This document shows positions 16,586 to 24,736 of a DNA stretch of 64,000 nucleotides, piece after piece (within the stretch, counting starts at the first letter, position 1; every line of letters starts with the position of its first letter). The position numbers were made by a program, and so were the translations under genes. The notes under the pieces are model-generated. The model had not been told where the DNA came from. It saw only the letters and a list, made by a program, of their open reading frames with translations, and did no database searches. This DNA comes from Arthrobacter sp. PGP41. Its GTDB lineage: Bacteria; Actinomycetota; Actinomycetes; Actinomycetales; Micrococcaceae. The stretch is from the NCBI RefSeq assembly GCF_002953935.1, contig NZ_CP026514.1, positions 1,984,001 through 2,048,000 on the forward strand, in the 5' to 3' direction.

Positions 16586-17557
16586 TTAGTTGTCTGCGAG
16601 GTGTTCGAGTTGCGTGTATTCCTCGGCGGTGAGGGCGAGGATTGAGCCGTGGCTGGCTCCTTGCGGCATGGCGGCCGTTATCGGGGTCCAAGTGTTCGAT
16701 GCGAGCGAGTCGCTGGTGAAGGCGGTGTATCGGCGGTGGCCGAATTCGTCGATGAAGAGGAACCATGAGCCGGGTCCTGGCCCCCGGACGATGATGGGGC
16801 CCTCGCCGTGCACGAGTTCGTTCTTGCCGATGCCGGTTGCGATGACGGTGTAGTGCTCGCTGTCCAGGGTGTCGGAGCGTTCGGCGGTTATGAATTTGGC
16901 GTCGGGTGATGACGAATCAGCGGAAAGTTCGTCCTTGCTGAATCGGTAGAAGAATCCGTGAGCTTCGACGACGGTGGCGTCGATGACTGACCATCCGCGA
17001 TCGATCCAGACGCGTGCGGGGGTGAATGTCCTGAAGTCGGTGGTGTTGGCGCAGAGCATCCGGTGGTAGGGGACGCGGGTCGGATCATTCGTGGGGGAGT
17101 GGAGCGTGGAGGCCCAGTAGACCAGGTAAGTCCCGCTTGCCTTGTCGAAGATTGCTTCCGGGGCCCAGGCGTTGCCGGCATTTGGCGGGGCGACTTCTAC
17201 GAGACGCGGGTGAGTCCATGACATTAGGTCGTCGCTTTCCCAGACCACGATTGAGCGGCTTCCTGTTCTGACTGAGTCCTCCCAGGCGGTTGCCGGGTCC
17301 CTCCTGGCGATACAGAGGTCGGTGGCCAGGAGGTAGTAGCTGGCGCTCTCGCCTGGCAGGCCGGCCGCACGGAGCACGAAGGGGTCCCTTGCGCCCTGCT
17401 CACCGACCGTGGAGTCGAGGATCGGGCTGCCGTCATTGAGGATCGTCCAGTTGAGGGGGCTGGAGCCGGTGCTCAGTGCGAAACGTACTTGTTCCCCGTC
17501 GGCCTCGGTAGCGGAGGTGAAGTAGGCGAAGAGGTAGCCGGCCGGGTGTTCGGTCAT
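16586..17557 (-). CDS. Glycoside hydrolase family 43-like protein (arabinosidase type)
   Basis: 323 aa five-bladed-propeller type glycosidase: GARDPFVL (Asp58), WAPEAIFDKASGTYLVYWAS and LVHGEGPIIVRGPG, where the Glu fits the general acid position. No signal peptide, so it acts in the cytoplasm on imported oligosaccharide. Its start overlaps the end of the ABC permease gene by four bases (ATGA), making it the last gene of the operon. Arabinose- or xylose-containing oligosaccharides are the usual GH43 substrates; the exact linkage is not predictable. Confidence 0.78.
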   Translation of the reverse strand: MTEHPAGYLFAYFTSATEADGEQVRFALSTGSSPLNWTILNDGSPILDSTVGEQGARDPFVLRAAGLPGESASYYLLATDLCIARRDPATAWEDSVRTGSRSIVVWESDDLMSWTHPRLVEVAPPNAGNAWAPEAIFDKASGTYLVYWASTLHSPTNDPTRVPYHRMLCANTTDFRTFTPARVWIDRGWSVIDATVVEAHGFFYRFSKDELSADSSSPDAKFITAERSDTLDSEHYTVIATGIGKNELVHGEGPIIVRGPGPGSWFLFIDEFGHRRYTAFTSDSLASNTWTPITAAMPQGASHGSILALTAEEYTQLEHLADN

Positions 17558-18372
17558 CCCTTGACGCTTCCGCTGACGAGTCCACTGACGATGTGCCGCT
17601 GCATGAAGATAAAGAACACCACCATTGGGATCAGGACGATGACGGTCAGGGTCATGAAGGACGGCCAGTCGGTGGTGAACTGCCCCACAGCGGAGTAGAC
17701 CTGCAGGACCAGGGTTTGTTTGTCTTCCGAACTGATGAACACGTTCGGGGTGATGAAGTCATTCCAGACCCACATGGTCTGGAACACCCCGACGGTGACC
17801 AGGATGGGCCGGATGAGGGGCAGGACAATCATCCAGTAGATGCGGAAGGGCCCGGCCCCGTCAATTCTGGCGGCCTCGAGGACCTCTGCCGGGATGGTCC
17901 GCATGTAACCGAGGATGAGGTAGTAGCAGAAAATGGACCCGCAGGTGTAGATCACGATCAGCCCTTCGAGGGAGTCCACCAGGCGTACCCCGACGAGCAT
18001 CCGGTACAGCGGGACAAGGGTGGCCTGTCCAGGGATGATGAACGCGGCGATGAGGACTGCCCCGATGATTTGGGAGACGCGGCTCCGGCCGGTGATTTGG
18101 CCGAATGCGGCGAGTGACCCGATCGCGAGCATCAGGAAGATGGAGATGGCCGTGACATACACCGTGTTCATCAGGCTTTGGAGGATCTGGGTGCCTTCGA
18201 AGACCTTGATGTAGTTGTCCAGGACCCAGATTGTGGGAAGCGCGAGCGGGCTGTTGGTGGTTTCCTGCTGGGTTTTGAACGTGTTGACGACGATGTAGTA
18301 GAAGGGGACGCTCATGAGGCCGGCGAGCATGATCATGAGGACGGACGTCAGGGCGTGCCGGGTCTTGGTCAT
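17554..18372 (-). CDS. Sugar ABC transporter permease (MalG-like)
   Basis: 272 aa from the ATG at 18372, overlapping the upstream permease by four bases. The longer frame to 18891 is a shadow of that gene. Six hydrophobic segments, with the inner-membrane EAA loop EAARIDGAGPFRIYWMIVLPLIRP typical of CUT1 importers and a C-terminal IMQRHIVSGLVSGSVKG-like tail. Works with the permease at 18369 and the binding protein at 19392. There is no ATPase gene in the operon, so it must share a general MsmX/MalK-type ATPase. Confidence 0.9.
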   Translation of the reverse strand: MTKTRHALTSVLMIMLAGLMSVPFYYIVVNTFKTQQETTNSPLALPTIWVLDNYIKVFEGTQILQSLMNTVYVTAISIFLMLAIGSLAAFGQITGRSRVSQIIGAVLIAAFIIPGQATLVPLYRMLVGVRLVDSLEGLIVIYTCGSIFCYYLILGYMRTIPAEVLEAARIDGAGPFRIYWMIVLPLIRPILVTVGVFQTMWVWNDFITPNVFISSEDKQTLVLQVYSAVGQFTTDWPSFMTLTVIVLIPMVVFFIFMQRHIVSGLVSGSVKG

Positions 18373-19325
18373 GAGTATTTCCTTTGAAGTGCGTTCGAGA
18401 GGGCCATCTGGCCCAGCACGACGAGGCCGACGACGATAAGGAAGAGGACGGCGAGGGCTGAGGCAGCCCCGACGCGTGACTGGGCGATGCCGTCCTCGAT
18501 GAGGGACTGGGTGAGGGTTCTGGTGGAGAAGCCGGGGCCGCCACGGGTGAGGGTGAACGGCAGGTCGAAGACTTTGAGGCCATTGGTCATTAGCAGCAGC
18601 TGGCTGACCGCCATGGCCGGGATCAGCAGGGGAAGGGTGATGTAGCGGAAGCTCTGCCAGCTGCTCGCGCCGTCGATCTTGGAGACTTCGTAGTAGTCTG
18701 CGGGGATTGCCTGCAGGTAGGCGAGGTACAGCACCGCGTGCCAGCCCGTGAGCGCCCAGATGGTGACGGCCACCGTGGAGAGCTGGGCGAGCGTGCTGTC
18801 GGAGAGCCACGGGATGGGACCGAGTCCGGTGAGCGAGTGGATGATGCTGTTCAGGACGCCGGAGCCGAGGGGGTTGAGGATGAAGCCCCACACCAGGCCC
18901 AGGATGGCCACGCTGGGAACTGCCGGGAAGAAGAATGCCGAGCGGACGAGGTTGCGGCCGAAGAATTTCCGGTTCAGTGTCAGCGCCAGGGGGATGGCGG
19001 TCACCGTGACCAGGATGGTGGTGGAGACCGCGTAGAAGATGGTGTAGCCGAGCGCCGAGAGCATCGACGGGTCCTTGAAGAGCTCCGCATAGTTGTCGAA
19101 GCCGATGAATTTGGGGTTGCTGGTGTATCCGTTGAAGTCGGTGAAGCTGTAGTAGAGCGACTGGGACATCGGGATGACGTAGAGCACGACGAATACCACG
19201 GCGATGGGGGCCATGAAGACCCAGGATGTGACGGAGAGCCGGTGCGGCCGTTTCCTCGGCAGCGTCTTATTGCTGCTCTTTTGCGTCTGCAGTGGCTGCA
19301 GTTCGGGGGTTGTGGAGAGTGCCAA
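18369..19325 (-). CDS. Sugar ABC transporter permease (MalF-like)
   Basis: 318 aa with a cytoplasmic N-terminus, six membrane segments and the EAA-type loop (YYEVSKIDGASSWQSFRYITLPLL). It starts with TTG at 19325, with AAAGG upstream. Second subunit of the CUT1 importer; separated from the binding-protein gene by a strong hairpin. Confidence 0.9.
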   Translation of the reverse strand: MALSTTPELQPLQTQKSSNKTLPRKRPHRLSVTSWVFMAPIAVVFVVLYVIPMSQSLYYSFTDFNGYTSNPKFIGFDNYAELFKDPSMLSALGYTIFYAVSTTILVTVTAIPLALTLNRKFFGRNLVRSAFFFPAVPSVAILGLVWGFILNPLGSGVLNSIIHSLTGLGPIPWLSDSTLAQLSTVAVTIWALTGWHAVLYLAYLQAIPADYYEVSKIDGASSWQSFRYITLPLLIPAMAVSQLLLMTNGLKVFDLPFTLTRGGPGFSTRTLTQSLIEDGIAQSRVGAASALAVLFLIVVGLVVLGQMALSNALQRKYS

Positions 19326-19351
19326 GGTGAAGCTGCCTTTCTGGGGGAGCG

Positions 19352-19382
19352 GGGCCGGCGGCGCTGCTGTCGCCGCCGGCCC
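19352..19382 (-). promoter_or_regulatory. Intra-operon hairpin after the binding-protein gene
   Basis: A perfect 12-bp stem GGGCCGGCGGCG / CGCCGCCGGCCC with a 7-base loop lies in the 66-base gap between the solute-binding protein and the first permease. No T tract follows. Such elements commonly stabilise the upstream message so that binding protein exceeds permease. Confidence 0.6.
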
Positions 19383-19391
19383 TTCGGAGTG

Positions 19392-20663
19392 CTACTTGCC
19401 TTGGAGCGCCGCCAGCTTCGCGTCAAGTGCCGATGCGACCTTCTCAGGAGTGGTCTGGCCCTGGATGAGCTGCTGCAGCAGGGAGACGGTCTCACTGTTC
19501 AGGGCTGCAGAGTTCGTGGGCCAGGTGACCTGGGGAAGGTAGAAATTGCCTTCGCGCACTGCCGGGACCATGGCATCCAAGGCAGGATCGAGCTGCGGAG
19601 TGAAGTCCTTGGTCGTCGTGATGGCGGCATTCTGCTTCTGATAGATCTCTACTGCGGTCTTGCTCTGGAGGAACTCCACGAGCTTTTCGGCCCCGGTCGG
19701 GTTCTTAGCCTTGGCATTGATCGCGTATCCGGGTGAGACGGCCCCAGCCCAGTATGTGGCGGAGTCGCCGGGGACCGGCATGAACTCCAGCTTCATGTCC
19801 GGCGCGGCCTTCTGGATGCTTCCCAGTGCCCACGAGCCGGTGCTGATCATCGCCACAGAGCCCCGCTGGAACTCGGAAGTGATCTGGTCCCCTGTCAGTC
19901 CGGCGACACTGGGGGATACCAAGCCCTGGCTGAAGAGCCTGGACCAGTCTTCCAATGGCTCGGTCCAGGTTTTGGCGAAGGAGGTCTTTCCGGCCCAGAT
20001 GTCGGCGTCCATGGTTCCTCCGCTGGCCTGGTTCTGGAGCCCGACGAGGGCGGCCAGGCTCACAGGAATGGTGTCAGCAGGTTCATAAAAGGGGGTGATG
20101 CCGGCGTCCTTGAGTTTCTTGCACAGTGCCAGGAAGTCGTCCCAGGTCTTTGGCGGGGTCGTGAACCCGACCTTGGCCAGGAGGTCTTTGTTGTAAAGGA
20201 TCCCTCCGCCCCAGGAGGACGTTGCTGCCCCGTAAACTTTGCCGTCTTTGGTGTAGGTGGCTTTGGCAGCGTCGGCGATGTTGCTGATCCAGGGCTCGCC
20301 GCTGAGGTCCTTGGCGAACCCGCCTTCCATGATTTCAGTCTTGTTCTCGGCGGTGATGATGAAAACATCGGCCGCAGTTCCGCTGTTGATGCGGGTCTGG
20401 AGGGTGGAGATGTATCCCTGGACCGGGGTGCCGTAGGAGACCTTGAGGTCGATTGAGGGGTTCTGTTTCTTGAACTCCTCCAGGAGCGGCTTCATGCCCG
20501 CTTCGTTGTCCCAGGAGTAGAAGCTGACCGTGTTGTCCGAGCCGGAGCCCCCGGAGGAACCGCACCCCGTCAGTGCGGCCGCGGCTGCGACTACTGCGCC
20601 GAGGGCGGCCAGGCGCAGTGAGGTTTTCCGACGGCGCTGCGGGCTGTTTGTGTGGTGAAGCAT
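19392..20663 (-). CDS. Extracellular sugar-binding lipoprotein
   Basis: 423 aa with a lipoprotein signal: basic start, hydrophobic run and lipobox ALTGC with Cys34. The mature part is a CUT1-type periplasmic-binding protein fold (NTVSFYSWDNEAGMKPLLEEF, GTAADVFIITAENKTEI, FQRGSVAMISTGSWALG). Captures an oligosaccharide outside the membrane for the two permeases downstream. AAAGG precedes the ATG. It lies 19 bases after the GH43 gene, so it belongs to the same operon. Confidence 0.9.
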   Translation of the reverse strand: MLHHTNSPQRRRKTSLRLAALGAVVAAAAALTGCGSSGGSGSDNTVSFYSWDNEAGMKPLLEEFKKQNPSIDLKVSYGTPVQGYISTLQTRINSGTAADVFIITAENKTEIMEGGFAKDLSGEPWISNIADAAKATYTKDGKVYGAATSSWGGGILYNKDLLAKVGFTTPPKTWDDFLALCKKLKDAGITPFYEPADTIPVSLAALVGLQNQASGGTMDADIWAGKTSFAKTWTEPLEDWSRLFSQGLVSPSVAGLTGDQITSEFQRGSVAMISTGSWALGSIQKAAPDMKLEFMPVPGDSATYWAGAVSPGYAINAKAKNPTGAEKLVEFLQSKTAVEIYQKQNAAITTTKDFTPQLDPALDAMVPAVREGNFYLPQVTWPTNSAALNSETVSLLQQLIQGQTTPEKVASALDAKLAALQGK

Positions 20664-20682
20664 GGCAGGTGCCTTTCTAGTG

Positions 20683-21609
20683 CTATTTTGATGCGTTTTC
20701 GGATTTTGTGCGATAGGCGGCCAGGTCCCTCACGAGCGGTTTGCGGGAGGGAATGACCTTTTGGAGCAGGCCGTCGACGGTGTGGACCAACGGATCGATA
20801 GCCAGTTCCCGGCGGTAGCCGGTCCCACCGGGGATGGCAAAGCGGTGGTAGGCGATGAGCCACTCGTCGCTGTGCGGGATCCTGACGATGGAGTGGTGTC
20901 CGGTTGCCTGGATGCCCCGGCGGGGAGCCCTCTCCAGGAGCACCCCTCGGTCTGTCCATGGTCCGAAGGGGCTGGTGGAAGTGGCGTAGCGGACCCGGTA
21001 GTTTTCGTCGCGGGTGTCGTTTTCCGACCAGGAGAGGTAGTAGACATTCCCCCGCCGGTGGATGTTGACCGCCTCGCGGAAGCCGGTGGGAATCCAGGAG
21101 ATCACGTCAGAGGGATTGAAGGAGACCATGTCCTCCTTCAGGGGCACCGTGTGGGCGACGCTGTTGCCCCAGCAGAGGTAGGCCCTGCCGTCGTCGTCGA
21201 TAAAAATGTTCGGATCGATGGCCCGGCCGGGGAAATCGCCCTCTGCAATCAGCGGCCTTCCCAGGTCCTCAAACGGTCCGGTCGGCGACGAGGCCACAGC
21301 CACACCAATGTTCTCCTGCTCCGCCGTGTAGTAAAGGAAGTAGCGGCCATCCCGTTCGGCGACGGCGGGAGCCCACGCATGTGCCTCCGCCCAACGTGTG
21401 TGGTCAGGCAACGAGAAAACGACCCCGTGATCGGTCCACTCGACCAGGTCCGGGGAGGAAAAGGCCCGGAAGGACGTGGCTCCCCATTCATTGCTGCCGT
21501 CGGTGGTGGGGTACAGAAAGTACTTGCCGTCGAAGACGCATAGGTGCGGGTCCGCGTAGTAGCCGTCAATTAGTGCGGGAACGGCAGGGTCGCCGTCGAA
21601 GTGGTCCAA
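20683..21609 (-). CDS. Glycoside hydrolase family 43 (arabinan/xylan side-chain type)
   Basis: 308 aa from a TTG at 21609 preceded by AGGAG at 6-base spacing; the very long frame upstream is the antisense of the LacI gene. GH43 catalytic residues are visible: Asp20 in YYADPHL (base), Asp132 in IDPNIFIDDDG (pKa modulator) and Glu179 in FREAVNI (acid). No signal peptide. First gene of the operon and divergent from its LacI regulator across a 108-base promoter with three related operator sites nearby. Confidence 0.87.
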   Translation of the reverse strand: MDHFDGDPAVPALIDGYYADPHLCVFDGKYFLYPTTDGSNEWGATSFRAFSSPDLVEWTDHGVVFSLPDHTRWAEAHAWAPAVAERDGRYFLYYTAEQENIGVAVASSPTGPFEDLGRPLIAEGDFPGRAIDPNIFIDDDGRAYLCWGNSVAHTVPLKEDMVSFNPSDVISWIPTGFREAVNIHRRGNVYYLSWSENDTRDENYRVRYATSTSPFGPWTDRGVLLERAPRRGIQATGHHSIVRIPHSDEWLIAYHRFAIPGGTGYRRELAIDPLVHTVDGLLQKVIPSRKPLVRDLAAYRTKSENASK

Positions 21610-21625
21610 AGGATTCTCCTTACAA

Positions 21626-21660
21626 TTTTTATCGATACAAGTATTGTGGATCGATACAAG
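21626..21660. promoter_or_regulatory. LacI-type operators in the GH43/lacI divergent promoter
   Basis: TTTTTATCGATACAAG (21626-21641) and GGATCGATACAAG (21648-21660) share ATCGATACAAG. The inverse of the first, TTTGTATCGATAAAAA, recurs downstream of the LacI gene at 22823-22838. The ATCGAT centre is palindromic, as expected for a LacI dimer. Confidence 0.6.
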
Positions 21661-21717
21661 TCTTTGGCGTACGCTGATCGGAAGACAGGTCGAATTGCGA
21701 TGGGAAGAAGGATGACG

Positions 21718-22728
21718 ATGGCAACCATTCAGGATGTGGCAAAGGCTGCTGGAGTTTCGCCTATGACCGTCTCGAATGTCCTCAACGACCACCCGCACGT
21801 GAAAAGCAGTACCCGAGCCAAGGTAGTCAAGGCGATGGAGGAGCTGGACTACCGCGTAAACCATGCCGCGCGGAATCTGCGTGCCGGCCGGACCTTCACC
21901 ATCGGACTCGCAGTCGCGGAATTTGACCGCCCCTACTGGGGGCAGTTCGCGACGCGGATTATTGAGGAGGCTGCGGCCTATAACCTCCGCGTCCTCGTCG
22001 AGCAGACCGGCCGTAGCAGGGAAAACGAAATCAATGCCCTGGCACTGTCCCGCAACCGCATGTACGACGGACTGATCCTCAGCACGGTCGGCCTGAGCGC
22101 CGGTGATGCCAACATGCTGCGCGTCGACTACCCGGTCGTAATCCTGGGCGAACGTATATTCTCCGGACCGGTCGACCACGTCGCCATGGACAACGTGGAA
22201 GGGGCGAAGGCCGCCACCGCTCATTTGACCGAACGCGGCTGCCGCCGCATTGCAGCCGTCATGGGTCCCATGGGTACCGACCCCGATGCCTCCTCGCTCC
22301 GCTACACCGGTTACCAGCAGGCGCTGGCGGCCGCAGGAATCAATGGCGACCCGTCGCTGCACGTCACGATCAATGAGTTCACCTTGAAGGGTGGGCACGA
22401 AGCCGTCGACCGCCTCATCGAATCCGGGATCGGTTTCGACGGGTTGTTCTGCGCCACCGACACCGTAGCCCTTGGTGCGCTCCGCGCCCTCCATGAGGCC
22501 AAACTCCGTGTTCCTGACGACGTCAAAGTCATCGGCTTCGACAATCTGGTGGAGGGCCAGTACAGCATGCCCACCCTCTCCACCGTTGACCCGGACAGCG
22601 CTGAGATGGCCCGAATGGCAGTCAAACTGCTGGTGCGGAGAATTGCCGGCGAAGCGCCCAGCCGGGAGCCTGCTGAATTCGTGAGCTCCGCCCGTGTCAT
22701 AGCCCGTGAATCGACCGCCGCGAACTGA
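21718..22728 (+). CDS. LacI-family repressor of the GH43/ABC module
   Basis: 336 aa from the ATG at 21718 with AAGGA 5 bases upstream; the open frame back to 21601 crosses operators. The LacI helix-turn-helix is ATIQDVAKAAGVSPMTVSNVLN with hinge HAARNLRAGRT. The ligand domain follows (FTIGLAVAEFDRPYWGQFA, DGLILSTVGL, DDVKVIGFDNL). Probably represses the divergent GH43-binding protein-permease operon until an arabinose- or xylose-type inducer binds. Confidence 0.9.
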   Translation: MATIQDVAKAAGVSPMTVSNVLNDHPHVKSSTRAKVVKAMEELDYRVNHAARNLRAGRTFTIGLAVAEFDRPYWGQFATRIIEEAAAYNLRVLVEQTGRSRENEINALALSRNRMYDGLILSTVGLSAGDANMLRVDYPVVILGERIFSGPVDHVAMDNVEGAKAATAHLTERGCRRIAAVMGPMGTDPDASSLRYTGYQQALAAAGINGDPSLHVTINEFTLKGGHEAVDRLIESGIGFDGLFCATDTVALGALRALHEAKLRVPDDVKVIGFDNLVEGQYSMPTLSTVDPDSAEMARMAVKLLVRRIAGEAPSREPAEFVSSARVIARESTAAN

Positions 22729-22822
22729 TGACAGAGCTCTGGGATGAAAACCTTGCAAATCGCATGTCAGCTCTTTCATCCTTCACCTCCGTCCGCCCTG
22801 ACGCCGCACCATTAGCCTTATG

Positions 22823-22838
22823 TTTGTATCGATAAAAA
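22823..22838. promoter_or_regulatory. Third LacI-type operator copy
   Basis: TTTGTATCGATAAAAA is the near-exact reverse complement of the site at 21626. It lies 95 bases after the LacI stop and faces no obvious gene start, so it may be an auxiliary looping site or a relic. The DNA from here to repeat copy B holds no gene. Confidence 0.5.
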
Positions 22839-23080
22839 TACTGCGTGATACACACCACGTCTGTCAAGGCGTGGTGAAGAATCGACCCTTCCGAGTTGCG
22901 TTGGAGCTTCGTCCTGTGGAGGGCCGGCAGTGGGTTTGAAGGGCTGGAGTGCAACGTGGGGGAACGGCATTGGGCTTGAGAACTTCGCTAGCTGCTCAGG
23001 GGGATCCACCTAGCGAGGAAAGTTGCAGGTTCCGGGGGCTGGCGCGAAAGTGCCCTGCTGCGTGGAGGGGTCGAAGGAGG

Positions 23081-23584
23081 ATGCGGACATTGTCCACGCT
23101 TTTCGGTTCGGATTGGGTGGCACAGGCTCACGATCGGTCCGGATTCCGTATGTTTTCGCGGGTTGCCAGTGTTTTCAGGAAGGAGGATGCAGTTCGAGTC
23201 CCACCTCGGGCACGACGTTTTTCCTCGTCAGAGGCGATTTTGCTTTAACGTGTTGACATGGCTTGTGGTGGCGTCCCTCTGACGGCTCGTTCGCGGGCTG
23301 TGGCCTGGCCGCCGCGGTGGCCTGTGCAGGTGTGTGGGGTGACGGTTCAAGACCTTGGCTGGTGGGTTTTCCGCCTGCTGATGGGGGTTTTGCGGTTCCT
23401 CGTTCCGGTTCTGTCGGGTTGGTCGGGAGTGGCCAACACCAGTTCATGGTCCGGGGGAGCGGGGACCTCATGACCGGGCCGATTCTGGCGCAAAGCTTTC
23501 TTGGAAGGCTGCTCGCTGGCGCCACGCCGCGAGCTCGGGGTGCTCCATTTGTCCTGCCAAAGGGGGTGTGGACAGTGCCCACAC
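23081..23584 (+). repeat. Dispersed ~500-bp repeat, copy B
   Basis: 504 bp bounded by a degenerate left palindrome (ATGCGGACATTGTCCACGC, 23081-23099) and GTGTGGACAGTGCCCACAC (23566-23584). The invariant tRNA-3'-like block is at 23192-23213. The conserved stem here is a perfect CGTCAGAGG / CCTCTGACG (23226-23234 with 23276-23284). Closest to copy C (shared GCTTTAACGTGTTGACATGG). It lies between the arabinan-type and fructan modules. Confidence 0.9.
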
Positions 23585-23731
23585 CTACGTCTGCTTTAAG
23601 GAACATGTACCTGCCCGGCTCACACACCTGGCGCGCTCGGACGCGTGATGTCAGGTTGGGGTGTGCCCTATCTGCGAAACCCTTGGGCCCGTTCGAGGTG
23701 TCGGGACTTGAAGAACTCCTGGTTTGAATGC

Positions 23732-24709
23732 TTACGGCATGCTCAGTGGGTGTCCTACGGGTGAGTGCGGCTGGGACTGCGTTTCGAGTTGGGTGCGGAG
23801 TTCGTTTCCGGTGGGTGGCTTGGCGCCGGCCCGGGATACGGTGATTGCGGCCGCGGCGGCTGCCATGCGTCCCAGTTGGTTGAGGGCGGAAGGGGCGGGG
23901 CTGTTGGTTCCGTGGGTGAGGAGCCCGAGGATCAGGGCGGACATGTAGGAGTCGCCGGCGCCGATGGTGTCAACGACAGAGCACTTGACCGCCGGGATGC
24001 TGAGGGCAGCGGAAGGGGTTGCGAGAAGTGAGCCGGATGAGCCTCTGGTGATGATCACCAGTTCCGCTCCCAGGTTCAGGAGGTGTGTGGCGGTTTCTTC
24101 GGGGTCTTTACCCGGGTAGAGCCATTGGGCGTCTTCATCGCTGAGTTTGACGACGTTGGTGAGGTGTACGAGTTCTTCGAAGGTGTGCCGTGCTTCTGTG
24201 TGGGTTCCGAGCAGGGCGGGCCGGATGTTGGGGTCGTAGGTGGTGGTGCACTCGGTGCGGAGTTGCTGGAGAAGGGTTTTGATCTTTCCGGCGCCCGGTG
24301 ACAGGAAGCTTGCGATTGACCCGGTGTGAAGGATCTTGGGCGGCGTGAGCGCATAGTCTTGTGGTTCGATATCCCAGGTGATGTCGAAGGCGTAGCTGGC
24401 TGAGCCGTCGTGGGCGATGGTGGCGGTCGCCGTCGAGGTTCTCTCCAGTGGGCGGGAGCCGGGCAGGAGCGTCACGCCGGCGCCGGCCAGGTGTGTTTCG
24501 AGTGCGTGCCCGCGGCGGTCCGCGCCGATTGAGGTGAGCAGTCCGGTGCTGACTCCCAGGCGGGCCAGGCCGTAGGCGACGTTGCCCGGTGACCCGCCGG
24601 GGTGTTCAGTGGTCCCCTCGGGGGTGGTGACGACGTCGGTGAGGGCTTCGCCGATGACGACGACGTCCAGCACCCGCTGTGGAGGGTTTGGCTTGCCGGT
24701 GTTGTGCAT
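23732..24709 (-). CDS. PfkB-family carbohydrate kinase (fructokinase-like)
   Basis: 325 aa ribokinase fold with both signatures: GGSPGNVAYGLARLG near residue 37 and the C-terminal DTIGAGDSYMSALILGLL with the catalytic Asp. It follows GH32 with a 27-base gap, which fits phosphorylation of the fructose released by fructan hydrolysis. The fructokinase assignment rests on this context as well as on family resemblance. Confidence 0.85.
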   Translation of the reverse strand: MHNTGKPNPPQRVLDVVVIGEALTDVVTTPEGTTEHPGGSPGNVAYGLARLGVSTGLLTSIGADRRGHALETHLAGAGVTLLPGSRPLERTSTATATIAHDGSASYAFDITWDIEPQDYALTPPKILHTGSIASFLSPGAGKIKTLLQQLRTECTTTYDPNIRPALLGTHTEARHTFEELVHLTNVVKLSDEDAQWLYPGKDPEETATHLLNLGAELVIITRGSSGSLLATPSAALSIPAVKCSVVDTIGAGDSYMSALILGLLTHGTNSPAPSALNQLGRMAAAAAAITVSRAGAKPPTGNELRTQLETQSQPHSPVGHPLSMP

Positions 24710-24736
24710 GTCTTGTTCCTTGCTTTGGGTGCTGCC

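Noticed and set aside
17554..18891. A 445-residue permease
   Set aside because: The N-terminal part is out-of-frame DNA of the neighbouring permease; the ATG at 18372 starts a standard MalG-like protein.
20683..22779. A 698-residue protein including the GH43 domain
   Set aside because: The N-terminal 390 residues are the antisense of the LacI gene. A TTG at 21609 with AGGAG gives a normal GH43.
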